Shown in pieces: positions 46,687 through 55,280 of a stretch of 64,000 nt of DNA. The translations under genes were made by a program, and so were the position numbers. The stretch spans positions 186,001 to 250,000 of the forward strand of contig NZ_KK069989.1 in the NCBI RefSeq assembly GCF_000576425.1, written 5' to 3'. The DNA comes from Brachybacterium phenoliresistens. Its GTDB lineage: Bacteria; Actinomycetota; Actinomycetes; Actinomycetales; Dermabacteraceae. The notes under the pieces are model-generated. The model made no database searches, had not been told where the DNA came from, and saw nothing but the letters and a program-made list of their open reading frames with translations. Positions within the stretch are counted from its first letter, which is position 1, and each line of letters starts with the position of its first letter.

Positions 46687-48764
46687 GCGCCCTGCTGCGA
46701 CGCGGCGCCGCCCTGGCCATCCCCGCCGCGCTGGTCCTCGCGATCGTCACCGCCCTGCTGGGCCTGCTCGTCACGGGCGCCGCCTCCGGCGACCGGCTCG
46801 TCCCCGCCTCGCCCCTGGTCACCTGGGGCATCCCCGTCGTGCGCGCCCTCCACCACCTGGGTCTGCTGCTCGCCGTCGGCGCCGGCGGGACGGCCGTGCT
46901 GCTGATGCCCGGCCCCTCGCGCAGCCGGGTCCTCGACCTCGCCCCGCCCCCGAGCGGCACCGCGGCCGGCGGCGTCGGGCGCGGCGCGGTGCTGCGGCTG
47001 GGCGCGGCGGGGGCGGCGCTGTGGGCCGCGGCCTCGCTGGTCCTCGTCCCGCTGGGCGCGCTCGAGGCCACCGGCGCCGGCACCGACCGCGACCTGTGGC
47101 AGCTGGCCCTGAGCATGGACCTGGGGCGCATCCAGCTCGCCGTGGCGATCGCCGCGGCCCTCGCGGCGCTGCTCATGGGCCTGGCCCGCTCGACGGTCGC
47201 CGGGTGCTGGGGCCTGGCCTTCGCCGGCATCGGCGCCGCCCTGCTCGGGCTGGCCGGCCACGCCGGTGCGAGCCTGGACCACACCAACGCCGTCAACGCC
47301 ATGGCCGTGCACATCGTGGCCGTCTCCGTCTGGGCCGGCGGGCTGCTGGTGATCGGGCTGCTGCAGGGCTCCCTCTCCGCGGCGGACCGCGTCGCGGTGG
47401 TGCGGCGGTTCTCCCCGTGGGCCCTGGCCGCCGTCCTCGCCCTGGCCTTCAGCGGCGTGCTCAGCGCCTCCCTGCGCCTGGACTCCCCGGCCCAGCTGCT
47501 CACCGAGGGCTACGGCCGCCTGGTGCTGCTCAAGGCCGTGCTGCTGAGCGTGCTCGCCGTGCTGGGCGCCCTCCAGCGCCGGCACCTGGGCGATGCGGTC
47601 CGCTTCCGGCACCTCGCCGCGACCGAGGGCGCCCTGCTCGCCGTCGTCATCGGGACCTCGATCGCCCTGGGCCGCACCGCCCCGCCGGTGCCGCAGGAGA
47701 TCCCCGCCGACGGTGCGCTGCGCGTGCTGTCCCTGGTCGGCTTCGAGCCTCCCGCCCGCCCCTTCTCGATCCTCACGCTGCTGACCGGCTTCGAGCCCGA
47801 CTGGACGGCGCTCGCGCTGGCCGGACTGCTCGGCGGGCTCTACCTGGCGGGCGTCCTCCGGCTGCGGCGGCGCGGCGACGCCTGGTCGCTCGCCCGCACC
47901 GTGCCCTTCCTGCTGGGCTGCCTCGCCTTCGCCTGGGTGATGAGCGGCGGGCCGGGCGCCTACGGCCGCTTCCGCTTCGACGCGCACATGGTCCAGCACA
48001 TGGCGATGATGATGATCGTGCCGCCGCTGTGGGTCCTGGGCGGGCCGGTCACCCTGCTCTCCCGCGCGGTGGCCCCGCGCACCGACGGCTCCCGCGGCGT
48101 GCGCGAATGGGTGCTGGCGGCGCTGCACTCCGGCTACGCCCGGGTGCTCTCCACCCCGCCGCTGGCCGGGGCGATCTTCGCCGGGTCCCTGGTGCTGTTC
48201 TACTTCACGCCCCTGTTCGAGCTGGCGATGCGCACCCATGTCGGCCATGTCGTGATGACCGTGCACTTCCTCGCCTCGGGCTACCTGTTCGCCTGGGTGC
48301 TGATCGGCGTGGACCCCGCCACCCGCCCCGTGAACCCGATGCTGAAGCTCATGACGCTCCTGGTGACGCTGAGCTTCCACGCCTTCTTCGGCGTGGCCGT
48401 GGTCTCGGCCACCTGGCTGATCGCCCAGGGCTGGTACACGGACCTCGGCATGTACTCGGTGCCGCAGCTGACCGAGATCCAGAAGCGCGGCGGCTCGATC
48501 ATGTGGGGGATCTCCGAGGTCCCGACCCTCGCCTACGCGATCATCCTCGCGATGACCTGGGTCCGCTCCGATGCGCGGCGCGCCCGCCAGTGGGACCGCA
48601 AGGCCGACCGCGACGGCGGCGCGGAGCTCGAGGCCTACAACGCCTACCTCCAGAGCCTGCGCGGCGAGGCTCCCGCCCCGCCGAGCGATGCGGGCCCGGG
48701 AGCCGGTGCGAGCGCGCAGGACGGTGCCGGCGCCGGGCCCGAGGCGGATGCCCGCCGGAGCTGA
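46683..48764 (+). CDS. CopD-CtaG fusion membrane protein
   Basis: A 693-aa polytopic protein from the GTG at 46683. The first half (~residues 1-350) is a CopD-like copper-resistance domain: VRALHHLGLLLAVGA, HIVAVSVWAGGLLVIGLLQG. The second half (~400-640) is a CtaG/caa3-assembly domain: FRFDAHMVQHMAMMMIVPPL and HFLASGYLFAWVLIGVDP, with His residues suited to copper binding. It probably delivers copper to cytochrome c oxidase. The C-terminal ~60 residues are Ala/Pro-rich and cytoplasmic. It is coupled by GTGA to the methyltransferase gene. Confidence 0.9.
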   Translation: MSALLRRGAALAIPAALVLAIVTALLGLLVTGAASGDRLVPASPLVTWGIPVVRALHHLGLLLAVGAGGTAVLLMPGPSRSRVLDLAPPPSGTAAGGVGRGAVLRLGAAGAALWAAASLVLVPLGALEATGAGTDRDLWQLALSMDLGRIQLAVAIAAALAALLMGLARSTVAGCWGLAFAGIGAALLGLAGHAGASLDHTNAVNAMAVHIVAVSVWAGGLLVIGLLQGSLSAADRVAVVRRFSPWALAAVLALAFSGVLSASLRLDSPAQLLTEGYGRLVLLKAVLLSVLAVLGALQRRHLGDAVRFRHLAATEGALLAVVIGTSIALGRTAPPVPQEIPADGALRVLSLVGFEPPARPFSILTLLTGFEPDWTALALAGLLGGLYLAGVLRLRRRGDAWSLARTVPFLLGCLAFAWVMSGGPGAYGRFRFDAHMVQHMAMMMIVPPLWVLGGPVTLLSRAVAPRTDGSRGVREWVLAALHSGYARVLSTPPLAGAIFAGSLVLFYFTPLFELAMRTHVGHVVMTVHFLASGYLFAWVLIGVDPATRPVNPMLKLMTLLVTLSFHAFFGVAVVSATWLIAQGWYTDLGMYSVPQLTEIQKRGGSIMWGISEVPTLAYAIILAMTWVRSDARRARQWDRKADRDGGAELEAYNAYLQSLRGEAPAPPSDAGPGAGASAQDGAGAGPEADARRS

Positions 48765-48794
48765 ACCTCGCCGGAGGCGCGCCGCCGGGGCGGT

Positions 48795-49337
48795 TCAGGA
48801 GGCGTCGAGCACGCGGGTCGCCGCGAGACGGTCGTGCAGGCCCAGCCCGGGGGAGAGGACCACGGACCCGATCATCGCCCCGAGCAGCGGGTAGGTGAGG
48901 ACCGCGGCCGCCAGGGTGGCCGGGGCCCGGGTGTCGAAGTCCCCCCATGCGGCGCCGAGGGCGACGGTGTGCCCCAGCTGCCACGGGATCGCGATCTTCA
49001 CCGTGCTGCGCAGCAGGGCCCGGCGGAACGAGATCCCGCCCGGTCCCGGCGGCTCGCCGGGGACGCGGGCCGCGACCTGCAGGGATTCGCGGCGCTTGCC
49101 CCAGGTGGCGGCGTGCGGCCCGGATTCGGCGCGGGCCGCCCAGCACGCCGCGAGGACGGGAGGGAGGGCGCTGGCGGCGGTGACCACGGGGCGCAGCACG
49201 GCGGGATCGGTGATCCTGCGGGAGACGACCACGCCGAGCGGCACCATCGCCGCAGCGATCCCCAGGTAGCCCAGGCAGTCCCGGGCGTACGCCCGCCCGC
49301 GCCGGAGCCCCAGCGCGGACGGGCGCAGGCGGGTCAT
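48795..49337 (-). CDS. RDD family membrane protein
   Basis: A 180-aa protein with three to four hydrophobic segments; RAYARDCLGYLGIA at the start and LHDRLAATRVL at the end (HDR-A-T-V) match the RDD domain. A soluble middle (about 65-105) separates the helices. The role is unknown; some RDD proteins act as antiporters. Its ATG overlaps the MBL-hydrolase stop by 4 nt, so it is the last gene of the mycothiol dehydrogenase unit. Confidence 0.75.
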   Translation of the reverse strand: MTRLRPSALGLRRGRAYARDCLGYLGIAAAMVPLGVVVSRRITDPAVLRPVVTAASALPPVLAACWAARAESGPHAATWGKRRESLQVAARVPGEPPGPGGISFRRALLRSTVKIAIPWQLGHTVALGAAWGDFDTRAPATLAAAVLTYPLLGAMIGSVVLSPGLGLHDRLAATRVLDAS

Positions 49338-49957
49338 GACAGCCAGTCCCCGCGGGCGCGCTCGAGCTCCGCGCCGATGGTCGTGGACGGGCCGTGCCCG
49401 GTGTGGACCACCGTCTCCGGCGGCAGGGTGAACAGGCGATCCCGGATCGAGGCCTCGATCGTCTCCCGCGAGGAGAAGGAGCGTCCCGTCGCGCCGGGCC
49501 CGCCCTCGAAGAGGGTGTCGCCGGTCAGCACGAGGCCGAGCTCCGGCACGTGGTAGCAGGTCGAGCCCGGGGAATGGCCCGGGGTGGCGATCGCGACCAT
49601 GTCCACTCCCGCGATGGAGAACTCGTCGCCGTCGGCGACGTCGTCGTCCCAGGGGAGATCGCCGTGGGTGAGCTTCCACAGCTCCGCATCGTCCGGGTTC
49701 AGGAGCATCGGCGCCTCGAGGGCCTGGGAGAGCTCCGGCGCCATCCGCACGTGGTCGTCGTGGGCGTGCGTGAGCAGGATGCCGACGCACTCGCGATCGC
49801 CGACGAGCTCGCGGACGGCGGCCACGGAGTGCGGGGCGTCGAAGACCACGCACTGCTCGTCGTCGCCGAGCACCCAAATGTTGTTGTCGACTTCGAAGGT
49901 CTCCCCGTCCAGCGAGAAGGTCCCCGAGCTCACGGCGTGGTCGATGCGCGCGCTCAT
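49334..49957 (-). CDS. Metallo-beta-lactamase-fold hydrolase coupled to mycothiol dehydrogenase
   Basis: A 207-aa protein. The zinc motif H64-A-H66-D-D68-H69, then TPGHSPGS and [11 protein letters not shown], and a terminal GHG, give a glyoxalase-II-like active site. Its ATG overlaps the stop of the formaldehyde dehydrogenase gene by 4 nt. The dehydrogenase makes S-formylmycothiol, so this protein is a good candidate for the thioester hydrolase that releases formate; the same gene pair occurs in mycobacteria (mscR locus). That role is inferred. Confidence 0.88.
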   Translation of the reverse strand: MSARIDHAVSSGTFSLDGETFEVDNNIWVLGDDEQCVVFDAPHSVAAVRELVGDRECVGILLTHAHDDHVRMAPELSQALEAPMLLNPDDAELWKLTHGDLPWDDDVADGDEFSIAGVDMVAIATPGHSPGSTCYHVPELGLVLTGDTLFEGGPGATGRSFSSRETIEASIRDRLFTLPPETVVHTGHGPSTTIGAELERARGDWLS

Positions 49958-51069
49958 GCGGGGGCCACCGCCGATCCGTTCTTCACGACCGTGCGCAGCA
50001 CGTCGCCGTGGTGCAGGCAGTTCAGGGCCTCCTCGACGCCGGCGAGGTCCGTGGTGCCGGTGACGAAGCGGTCCAGCGGCAGGCGGCCGCCCAGGTACAG
50101 GTCGGTGAGGTAGGGGAAGTCCCGCTCGGGGAGGCAGTCGCCGTACCAGGAGGACTTCAGGGCGCCGCCGCGGCCGAACACGTCCAGCATCGGCAGCGTC
50201 AGCTCGACGCCGGGGCGGGGCACGCCCACCAGCACGACGCGACCGGCGAGGTCGCGGGCGTAGAAGGCGGTCTCGTAGGTGGCGGGGATGCCGACGGCGT
50301 CGATCACCACATCGGCCCCGAAGCCGCCCGTGAGGGCCTGCACCTTCTCGACGATCTCGTCGCGGGAGAGGCCCGCGGTGTTGATCGTGTGGGTCGCGCC
50401 GAGGTCCTTCGCGGCCTGCAGCTTCTCCTCGACGATGTCGAGGCCGATGACGGTGGTCGCCCCGGCGAGCACCGCGCCGGCGATCGCGGCGCTGCCCACG
50501 CCGCCCAGGCCGATCACGGCCACGGACTCGCCGCGCTGGACGGCGCCGGTGTTCAGCGCCGCGCCGAGGCCCGCCATGACGCCGCAGCCCAGCAGGCCGG
50601 CGACCTCGGCCGGGGCGTCGGGGGAGACCTTCGTGCACTGGCCCTCGTGGACGATGGTGCGCTCGATGAAGGCGCCGATGCCCAGCGCCGGCGACAGCTC
50701 GGTGCCGTCGGCGAGGGTCATCGGCTGCGAGGCGTTGTGGGTGGCGAAGCAGTACTGGGGGACGCCCTTGCGGCAGGCCCGGCACTCGCCGCAGACGGCG
50801 CGCCAGTTCAGCACCACGTAGTCGCCGACCTCCACGTGGGTGACGGCGTCGCCGACCACGGCGACCCGGCCGGCGGCCTCGTGGCCCAGCAGGAAGGGGA
50901 ACTCATCGGAGATGCCGCCGTCGCGATAGGCGAGGTCGGTGTGGCAGACGCCGCACGCGTCGATGTCGACGATGACGTCGTGGGCGCCGGGATCGGGGAC
51001 GACGACGTCCACGAGCTCGGCGGGCTGCTTCTCCGCACGGGCGATGACGCCCTTGACGGTCCAGGACAT
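49954..51069 (-). CDS. mscR: S-(hydroxymethyl)mycothiol dehydrogenase
   Basis: A 371-aa zinc alcohol dehydrogenase. Catalytic zinc ligands are C39 in [14 protein letters not shown] and GHEAAG. The structural-zinc cysteines are [15 protein letters not shown]. The Rossmann motif is [24 protein letters not shown] and [15 protein letters not shown] are specific to the mycothiol-dependent formaldehyde dehydrogenase. It oxidises the formaldehyde-mycothiol adduct with NAD+. First gene of a coupled three-gene unit. Confidence 0.93.
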   Translation of the reverse strand: MSWTVKGVIARAEKQPAELVDVVVPDPGAHDVIVDIDACGVCHTDLAYRDGGISDEFPFLLGHEAAGRVAVVGDAVTHVEVGDYVVLNWRAVCGECRACRKGVPQYCFATHNASQPMTLADGTELSPALGIGAFIERTIVHEGQCTKVSPDAPAEVAGLLGCGVMAGLGAALNTGAVQRGESVAVIGLGGVGSAAIAGAVLAGATTVIGLDIVEEKLQAAKDLGATHTINTAGLSRDEIVEKVQALTGGFGADVVIDAVGIPATYETAFYARDLAGRVVLVGVPRPGVELTLPMLDVFGRGGALKSSWYGDCLPERDFPYLTDLYLGGRLPLDRFVTGTTDLAGVEEALNCLHHGDVLRTVVKNGSAVAPA

Positions 51070-51180
51070 GGGGTGCTCCAGACTCCTCCGAGGAGGGGTA
51101 GACGGTGTCCCCACCAGGCTAAGCGGTCCCGGCGGCCCGGGCGATCCGTTCCCGCGGCGCGAGGCCCCCGGCCCAGCTCC

Positions 51181-51186
51181 TAGAAT
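51181..51186 (+). promoter_or_regulatory. -10-like box for pheST
   Basis: TAGAAT lies 71 nt before the pheS start in the 187-nt divergent region. No -35 match, T-box or leader peptide is seen. Confidence 0.3.
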
Positions 51187-51256
51187 GGTCGGCGGTGCGG
51201 GCGCGCCCCGCGGCGCCCCTCCCCGCACGCCAGCCCACCGGACGAAAGCGATCCCC

Positions 51257-52375
51257 GTGTCCGAGACACCCTCGAACCCCGACCTCCCGGTCATCGACGA
51301 GCCGACCATCGGCGCGGCCGTCGACGCCGCCCTCGCCGCGATCGCCGCGGCAGGCACGACCGCCGCCCTGAAGCAGGTGCGCATCGACCACGTGGGCGAT
51401 GCCAGCGTGCTGTCCACGGCGAACCGTGCGATCAAGGACCTCCCGAAGGACCGCAAGGCGGCCGCCGGCAAGCTGGTGGGCCAGGGCAAGGGCCGCGTGC
51501 AGCAGGCCCTCGCCGCCCGCCAGGCCGAGCTCGCCGCCGCCGAGGAGGAGGCCGCGCTGGCCGAGGAGACCGTGGACGTGACGGTCCCCACGGACCGCCG
51601 GCCCCGCGGCGCGCGGCATCCCCTGCGCACCCTCGAGGACCGCATCGCCGACTTCTTCGTCGGCATCGGCTGGGAGATCGCCGAGGGCCCCGAGATCGAG
51701 GCGGAGTGGTTCAACTTCGACGCCCTGAACTTCGACGCGGACCATCCGGCCCGCCAGATGCAGGACACCTTCTACGTCGCCGGCCCCGACGGCGGCGAGG
51801 ACTCCGGCCTGGTCCTGCGCACCCACACCTCGCCGGTCCAGGCGCGCGCCATGCTCGAGCGCGGCGCCCCGCTGTACATCGCCTGCCCCGGCACGGTGTT
51901 CCGCACCGACGAGCTGGACGCCACCCACACGCCCGTGTTCCACCAGGTCGAGGGCCTGGCCATCGACAAGGGCCTGACCATGGCGAACCTCGTGGGCACC
52001 CTGGACGCCCTGGCCGCCCACCTGTTCGGCGGCGCGCCCATCACCCGGCTGCGCCCCAGCTACTTCCCCTTCACCGAGCCCAGCGCGGAGATGGACTTCC
52101 GCTGCTTCTCCTGCGACGCCCGCGAGGGCCTGGACCACGACGCGGACCCGGCCTGCCGGGTGTGCGGCGGCACCGGGTGGATCGAGATGGGAGGCTGCGG
52201 GATGGTCAACCCGGCCGTGCTGCGCGCCTGCGGCATCGACCCCGAGGAGCACCAGGGCTTCGCCTTCGGACTCGGGATCGAACGGATCCTCATGCTGCGC
52301 AACGGCGTGAAGGACATGCACGACATGGTGGAGGGCGACGTGCGCTTCCCCCAGCACTACGGGACGGAGATCTGA
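51257..52375 (+). CDS. pheS: Phenylalanine-tRNA ligase alpha subunit
   Basis: A 372-aa class II synthetase subunit. The N-terminal coiled coil (~residues 65-115) binds tRNA. Motif 2 includes [20 protein letters not shown], and motif 3 ends [18 protein letters not shown] four-Cys insert, CFSCDA and [14 protein letters not shown] (~277-315), fits a zinc knuckle common outside enterobacteria. GTG start at 51257. pheT follows after 1 nt. Confidence 0.96.
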   Translation: MSETPSNPDLPVIDEPTIGAAVDAALAAIAAAGTTAALKQVRIDHVGDASVLSTANRAIKDLPKDRKAAAGKLVGQGKGRVQQALAARQAELAAAEEEAALAEETVDVTVPTDRRPRGARHPLRTLEDRIADFFVGIGWEIAEGPEIEAEWFNFDALNFDADHPARQMQDTFYVAGPDGGEDSGLVLRTHTSPVQARAMLERGAPLYIACPGTVFRTDELDATHTPVFHQVEGLAIDKGLTMANLVGTLDALAAHLFGGAPITRLRPSYFPFTEPSAEMDFRCFSCDAREGLDHDADPACRVCGGTGWIEMGGCGMVNPAVLRACGIDPEEHQGFAFGLGIERILMLRNGVKDMHDMVEGDVRFPQHYGTEI

Positions 52376-52376
52376 C

Positions 52377-54962
52377 ATGCCCCGCATTCCTCTCACCTGG
52401 CTCGCCGACCACGTCGCCCTGCGCGACGGGGCCGATGCCGAATCGGTCGCGGCCGACCTCGTCTCCGTCGGCCTCGAGGAGGAGGCGATCCACGGGGCGC
52501 AGGTCACCGGCCCGCTCGTGGTCGGCCGCGTCCTCGCCCTGGTCAAGGAGCCCCAGAAGAACGGCAAGACCATCAACTGGGTGCGCGTGGACGTCGGCCC
52601 GGAGCACAACGAGGCCCTCGACTCCCCGAAGGACCCGCAGCCGGGCGACGAGGTCCCCAGCCGCGGCATCATCTGCGGCGCCCACAACTTCGTCGAGGGC
52701 GACCTCGTGGTCGTCTCGCTGCCCGGCACCGTGCTGCCCGGGCCGTTCCCGATCGCGGCCCGCAAGACGTACGGCCACGTCTCCGACGGCATGATCTGCT
52801 CGGGCGAGGAGCTGGGCCTGGGCCCGGATCCCGACGGCGAGGACGGCATCATCGTGCTGGGCCGCGGCCACGCCCGCGGGCTGGACGCCCAGCCCGGGGA
52901 CGATGCGATCTCCCTGCTCGGACTGGGGGAGGAGGTCGTCGAGATCACCGTCACCCCCGACCGCGGCTACGCCTTCTCGATGCGCGGCGTCGCCCGCGAG
53001 TACTCCCACGCCACCGGGGGCGCCTTCACCGACCCGGCCGCGGCGATCACGGTGCCGGAGGCCTCCGGTCCCGGCGTCGAGGTGCTGCTCGAGGACGAGG
53101 CGCCCATCCACGGCCGCCCCGGCTGCTCGCGCTTCGTCGCCCAGACCGTCACGGGCATCGACCCGCAGGCGCCGTCGCCCCGCTGGATGCAGCAGCGCCT
53201 CACCCTGGCCGGCATGCGGCCGATCTCCCTGGTCGTGGACGTCACCAACTACGTGATGCTGGACCTGGGCCAGCCGATGCACGCCTACGACGCCGCGCAG
53301 CTGGTGGCGCCGATCCGGGTGCGCCGCGCGCATCCGGGCGAGAAGCTCGAGACCCTCGACGACAAGCCCCGCGCCCTGCACGGCGAGGATCTCGTGATCG
53401 CCGACGGCGGCGGCACCGGCGATCGCGCGATCGGCATCGCCGGCGTGATGGGCGGCGCCTCCACGGAGGTCTCCGCCGCCACCACCGACGTGGTCCTCGA
53501 GGCCGCGACCTTCGACCAGGTCAGCGTCGCCCGCTCGGCGCGCCGGCACCGCCTGCCCAGCGAGTCCTCCAAGCGCTTCGAGCGCGGCGTGGACCCGCAG
53601 CTGCCGGCGCTCGCCGTGCGCCGCGCCGCCGAGCTGCTGGCCGAGCACGGCGGCGGCACGATCGCCTCCGAGCGCACCGACGTCGGGACCGTCCCGGCCC
53701 GCGCGGCGATCTCGCTCCCCGTCGGCGCCGCCGAGCGCCTGGTCGGCGTCGCCTACACGCCCCAGCAGGTCGTCGAGAGCCTCGAGAAGATCGGCGCCCG
53801 GGTCGAGGGGGAGGCCGCCGCCGGCTCCGTGCTCACGGTCACCCCGCCCAGCTGGCGCCCCGATCTGCGCTTCCGCGAGGACCTCGTGGAGGAGATCGCG
53901 CGGCTGGTCGGCTACGAGGGCATCCCCTCGATCCTCCCGCAGGCTCCCGGAGGGCGCGGCCTCACCCGCGCCCAGCGCGGGCGCCGGTCCGCCGCGCTCG
54001 CCCTCGCCGAGTGGGGGCTGACGGAGGTCACCTCCTATCCCTTCGTGCCCGAGGGGATCTTCGACGCCCTCGGCTACCCGCAGGACGACGAGCGCCGCAC
54101 CGCGGTGCGGCTGCTGAACCCCCTCGCGGAGGACGAGCCGCTGCTGCGCACGGCGCTGCTGCAGACGCTGCTGCCCACCGCGAAGCGGAACCTCGGCCGC
54201 GGCCAGGAGGCCGTCGCGATCCAGGAGATCGGCACCGTCTCGCGGGCCTCCGGGGCCGCGGTCCCGATCCCGAGCGCCGCCGCCCGTCCGCGCGAGGACG
54301 AGCTGCGCGCGATCGATGCGGCGATGCCCCCGCAGCGCCGCCACCTGGCGGCCGTGCTCGGCGGGGCCAGCGGCCCCGGCTCGTGGTGGGGCTCGGCGGA
54401 GGACTGGGGCTGGGCCGATGCGATCGAGGCGGCCCGCCGCGTCGCCGCCGCCGTCGGGGCCCGCCTCGAGGTGCGCCAGGACCAGCTCGCCCCGTTCCAC
54501 CCGGGCCGCTGCGCACAGCTGCTCGCGGAGGACGGCACCCTCATCGGCCACGCCGGGGAGCTGCACCCGCGGGTCGTGAAGGCCTACAGCCTGCCCGCGC
54601 GCTCCGGTGCGCTGGAGCTGGACCTCGACGCGCTGATCGCCTCCGCGCCGGCCGTCGTCCGCGCCGAGCCCGTCTCGACCTACCCGCCGGCCAAGGAGGA
54701 CTTCGCCTTCGTGGTGGACGCCTCGGTGCCCGCGAGCGCGGTCGAGGCCGCGATGGTGGTCGGCATCGGCGACCTGCTCGAGTCGATCCACCTGTTCGAC
54801 GTGTACACCGGCGACCAGGTCGGCGAGGGGCGGAAGTCCGTCGCCTTCTCGGTGCGGCTGCGCTCGGAGACCGGGACGCTCACTGCGGAGGAGATCGGGG
54901 CCGCGCGCACCCGCTGCATCGAGGCGGTCTCCGCCGCCGTCGGAGGCGAGCTGCGGGCCTGA
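52377..54962 (+). CDS. pheT: Phenylalanine-tRNA ligase beta subunit
   Basis: An 861-aa subunit. Domains in order: B1, the tRNA-binding OB fold with VGRVLALVKEP (~residue 45), the B3/B4 editing domain that clears Tyr-tRNA (VVDVTNYVMLDLGQPMHAYD, ~285-304), B5 (FREDLVEEIARLVGYEGIP), the inactive synthetase-like core, and the C-terminal ferredoxin-like anticodon-binding domain (TYPPAKEDFAFVVD). Slightly longer than usual because of inserts near residue 630. Followed by a strong hairpin. Confidence 0.96.
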   Translation: MPRIPLTWLADHVALRDGADAESVAADLVSVGLEEEAIHGAQVTGPLVVGRVLALVKEPQKNGKTINWVRVDVGPEHNEALDSPKDPQPGDEVPSRGIICGAHNFVEGDLVVVSLPGTVLPGPFPIAARKTYGHVSDGMICSGEELGLGPDPDGEDGIIVLGRGHARGLDAQPGDDAISLLGLGEEVVEITVTPDRGYAFSMRGVAREYSHATGGAFTDPAAAITVPEASGPGVEVLLEDEAPIHGRPGCSRFVAQTVTGIDPQAPSPRWMQQRLTLAGMRPISLVVDVTNYVMLDLGQPMHAYDAAQLVAPIRVRRAHPGEKLETLDDKPRALHGEDLVIADGGGTGDRAIGIAGVMGGASTEVSAATTDVVLEAATFDQVSVARSARRHRLPSESSKRFERGVDPQLPALAVRRAAELLAEHGGGTIASERTDVGTVPARAAISLPVGAAERLVGVAYTPQQVVESLEKIGARVEGEAAAGSVLTVTPPSWRPDLRFREDLVEEIARLVGYEGIPSILPQAPGGRGLTRAQRGRRSAALALAEWGLTEVTSYPFVPEGIFDALGYPQDDERRTAVRLLNPLAEDEPLLRTALLQTLLPTAKRNLGRGQEAVAIQEIGTVSRASGAAVPIPSAAARPREDELRAIDAAMPPQRRHLAAVLGGASGPGSWWGSAEDWGWADAIEAARRVAAAVGARLEVRQDQLAPFHPGRCAQLLAEDGTLIGHAGELHPRVVKAYSLPARSGALELDLDALIASAPAVVRAEPVSTYPPAKEDFAFVVDASVPASAVEAAMVVGIGDLLESIHLFDVYTGDQVGEGRKSVAFSVRLRSETGTLTAEEIGAARTRCIEAVSAAVGGELRA

Positions 54963-54971
54963 GCAGGCCAG

Positions 54972-55007
54972 CCGCGGGACGGGAGCTCGCCGAGTCCCGT
55001 CCCGCGG
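54972..55007 (+). terminator. Terminator of pheST
   Basis: CCGCGGGACGGGA pairs exactly with TCCCGTCCCGCGG (13 bp, 10-nt loop), 9 nt past the pheT stop. Confidence 0.7.
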
Positions 55008-55225
55008 GGCATCCGCGCAGCGGCCTCGACGAGGGATGCTGTCGCGGGCTCAGCCTCGACGTGGCCCGCCGTGCCTCCACGATCGAGGGACCGTCCGGCT
55101 CCCCGATGGCGTAGCGGAGCGAGGGCTGACCGCCCTGTACATGCACGGACGGTGACAGGGCAGGTCGGTGCCTCCATGGACGCGCTCGCGGAGATCGCCT
55201 GGCGCCCTTCGCAGCCTCCTCCGGG
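55008..55225. other. Non-coding gap between pheT and the GH85 gene
   Basis: No gene with a credible start and ribosome site is seen on either strand. On the minus strand a short stretch (about 55060-55140) reads LRYAIGEPDGPSIVEARRA, which looks protein-like but has no known relative that I recognise. It could be a decayed gene end or chance. Confidence 0.4.
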
Positions 55226-55271
55226 GCAGCGGCTCGAGCCGCTGCGCCCGCCGCCCTGGAGGGCGGCGGGC
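55226..55271 (-). terminator. Palindrome plus hairpin ending the GH85 transcript
   Basis: GCAGCGGCTCGAGCCGCTGC (55226-55245) is a perfect 20-bp palindrome. Next to it, GCCCGCCGCCCT and AGGGCGGCGGGC (55246-55271) form a 12-bp stem. Both lie within 55 nt of the GH85 stop. Together they make a double terminator on the minus strand. Confidence 0.6.
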
Positions 55272-55280
55272 AGGCCCGGC

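Noticed and set aside
51070..51256. T-box or attenuator leader for pheST
   Set aside because: No T-box sequence, leader peptide or alternative stems are visible in the 187-nt region.
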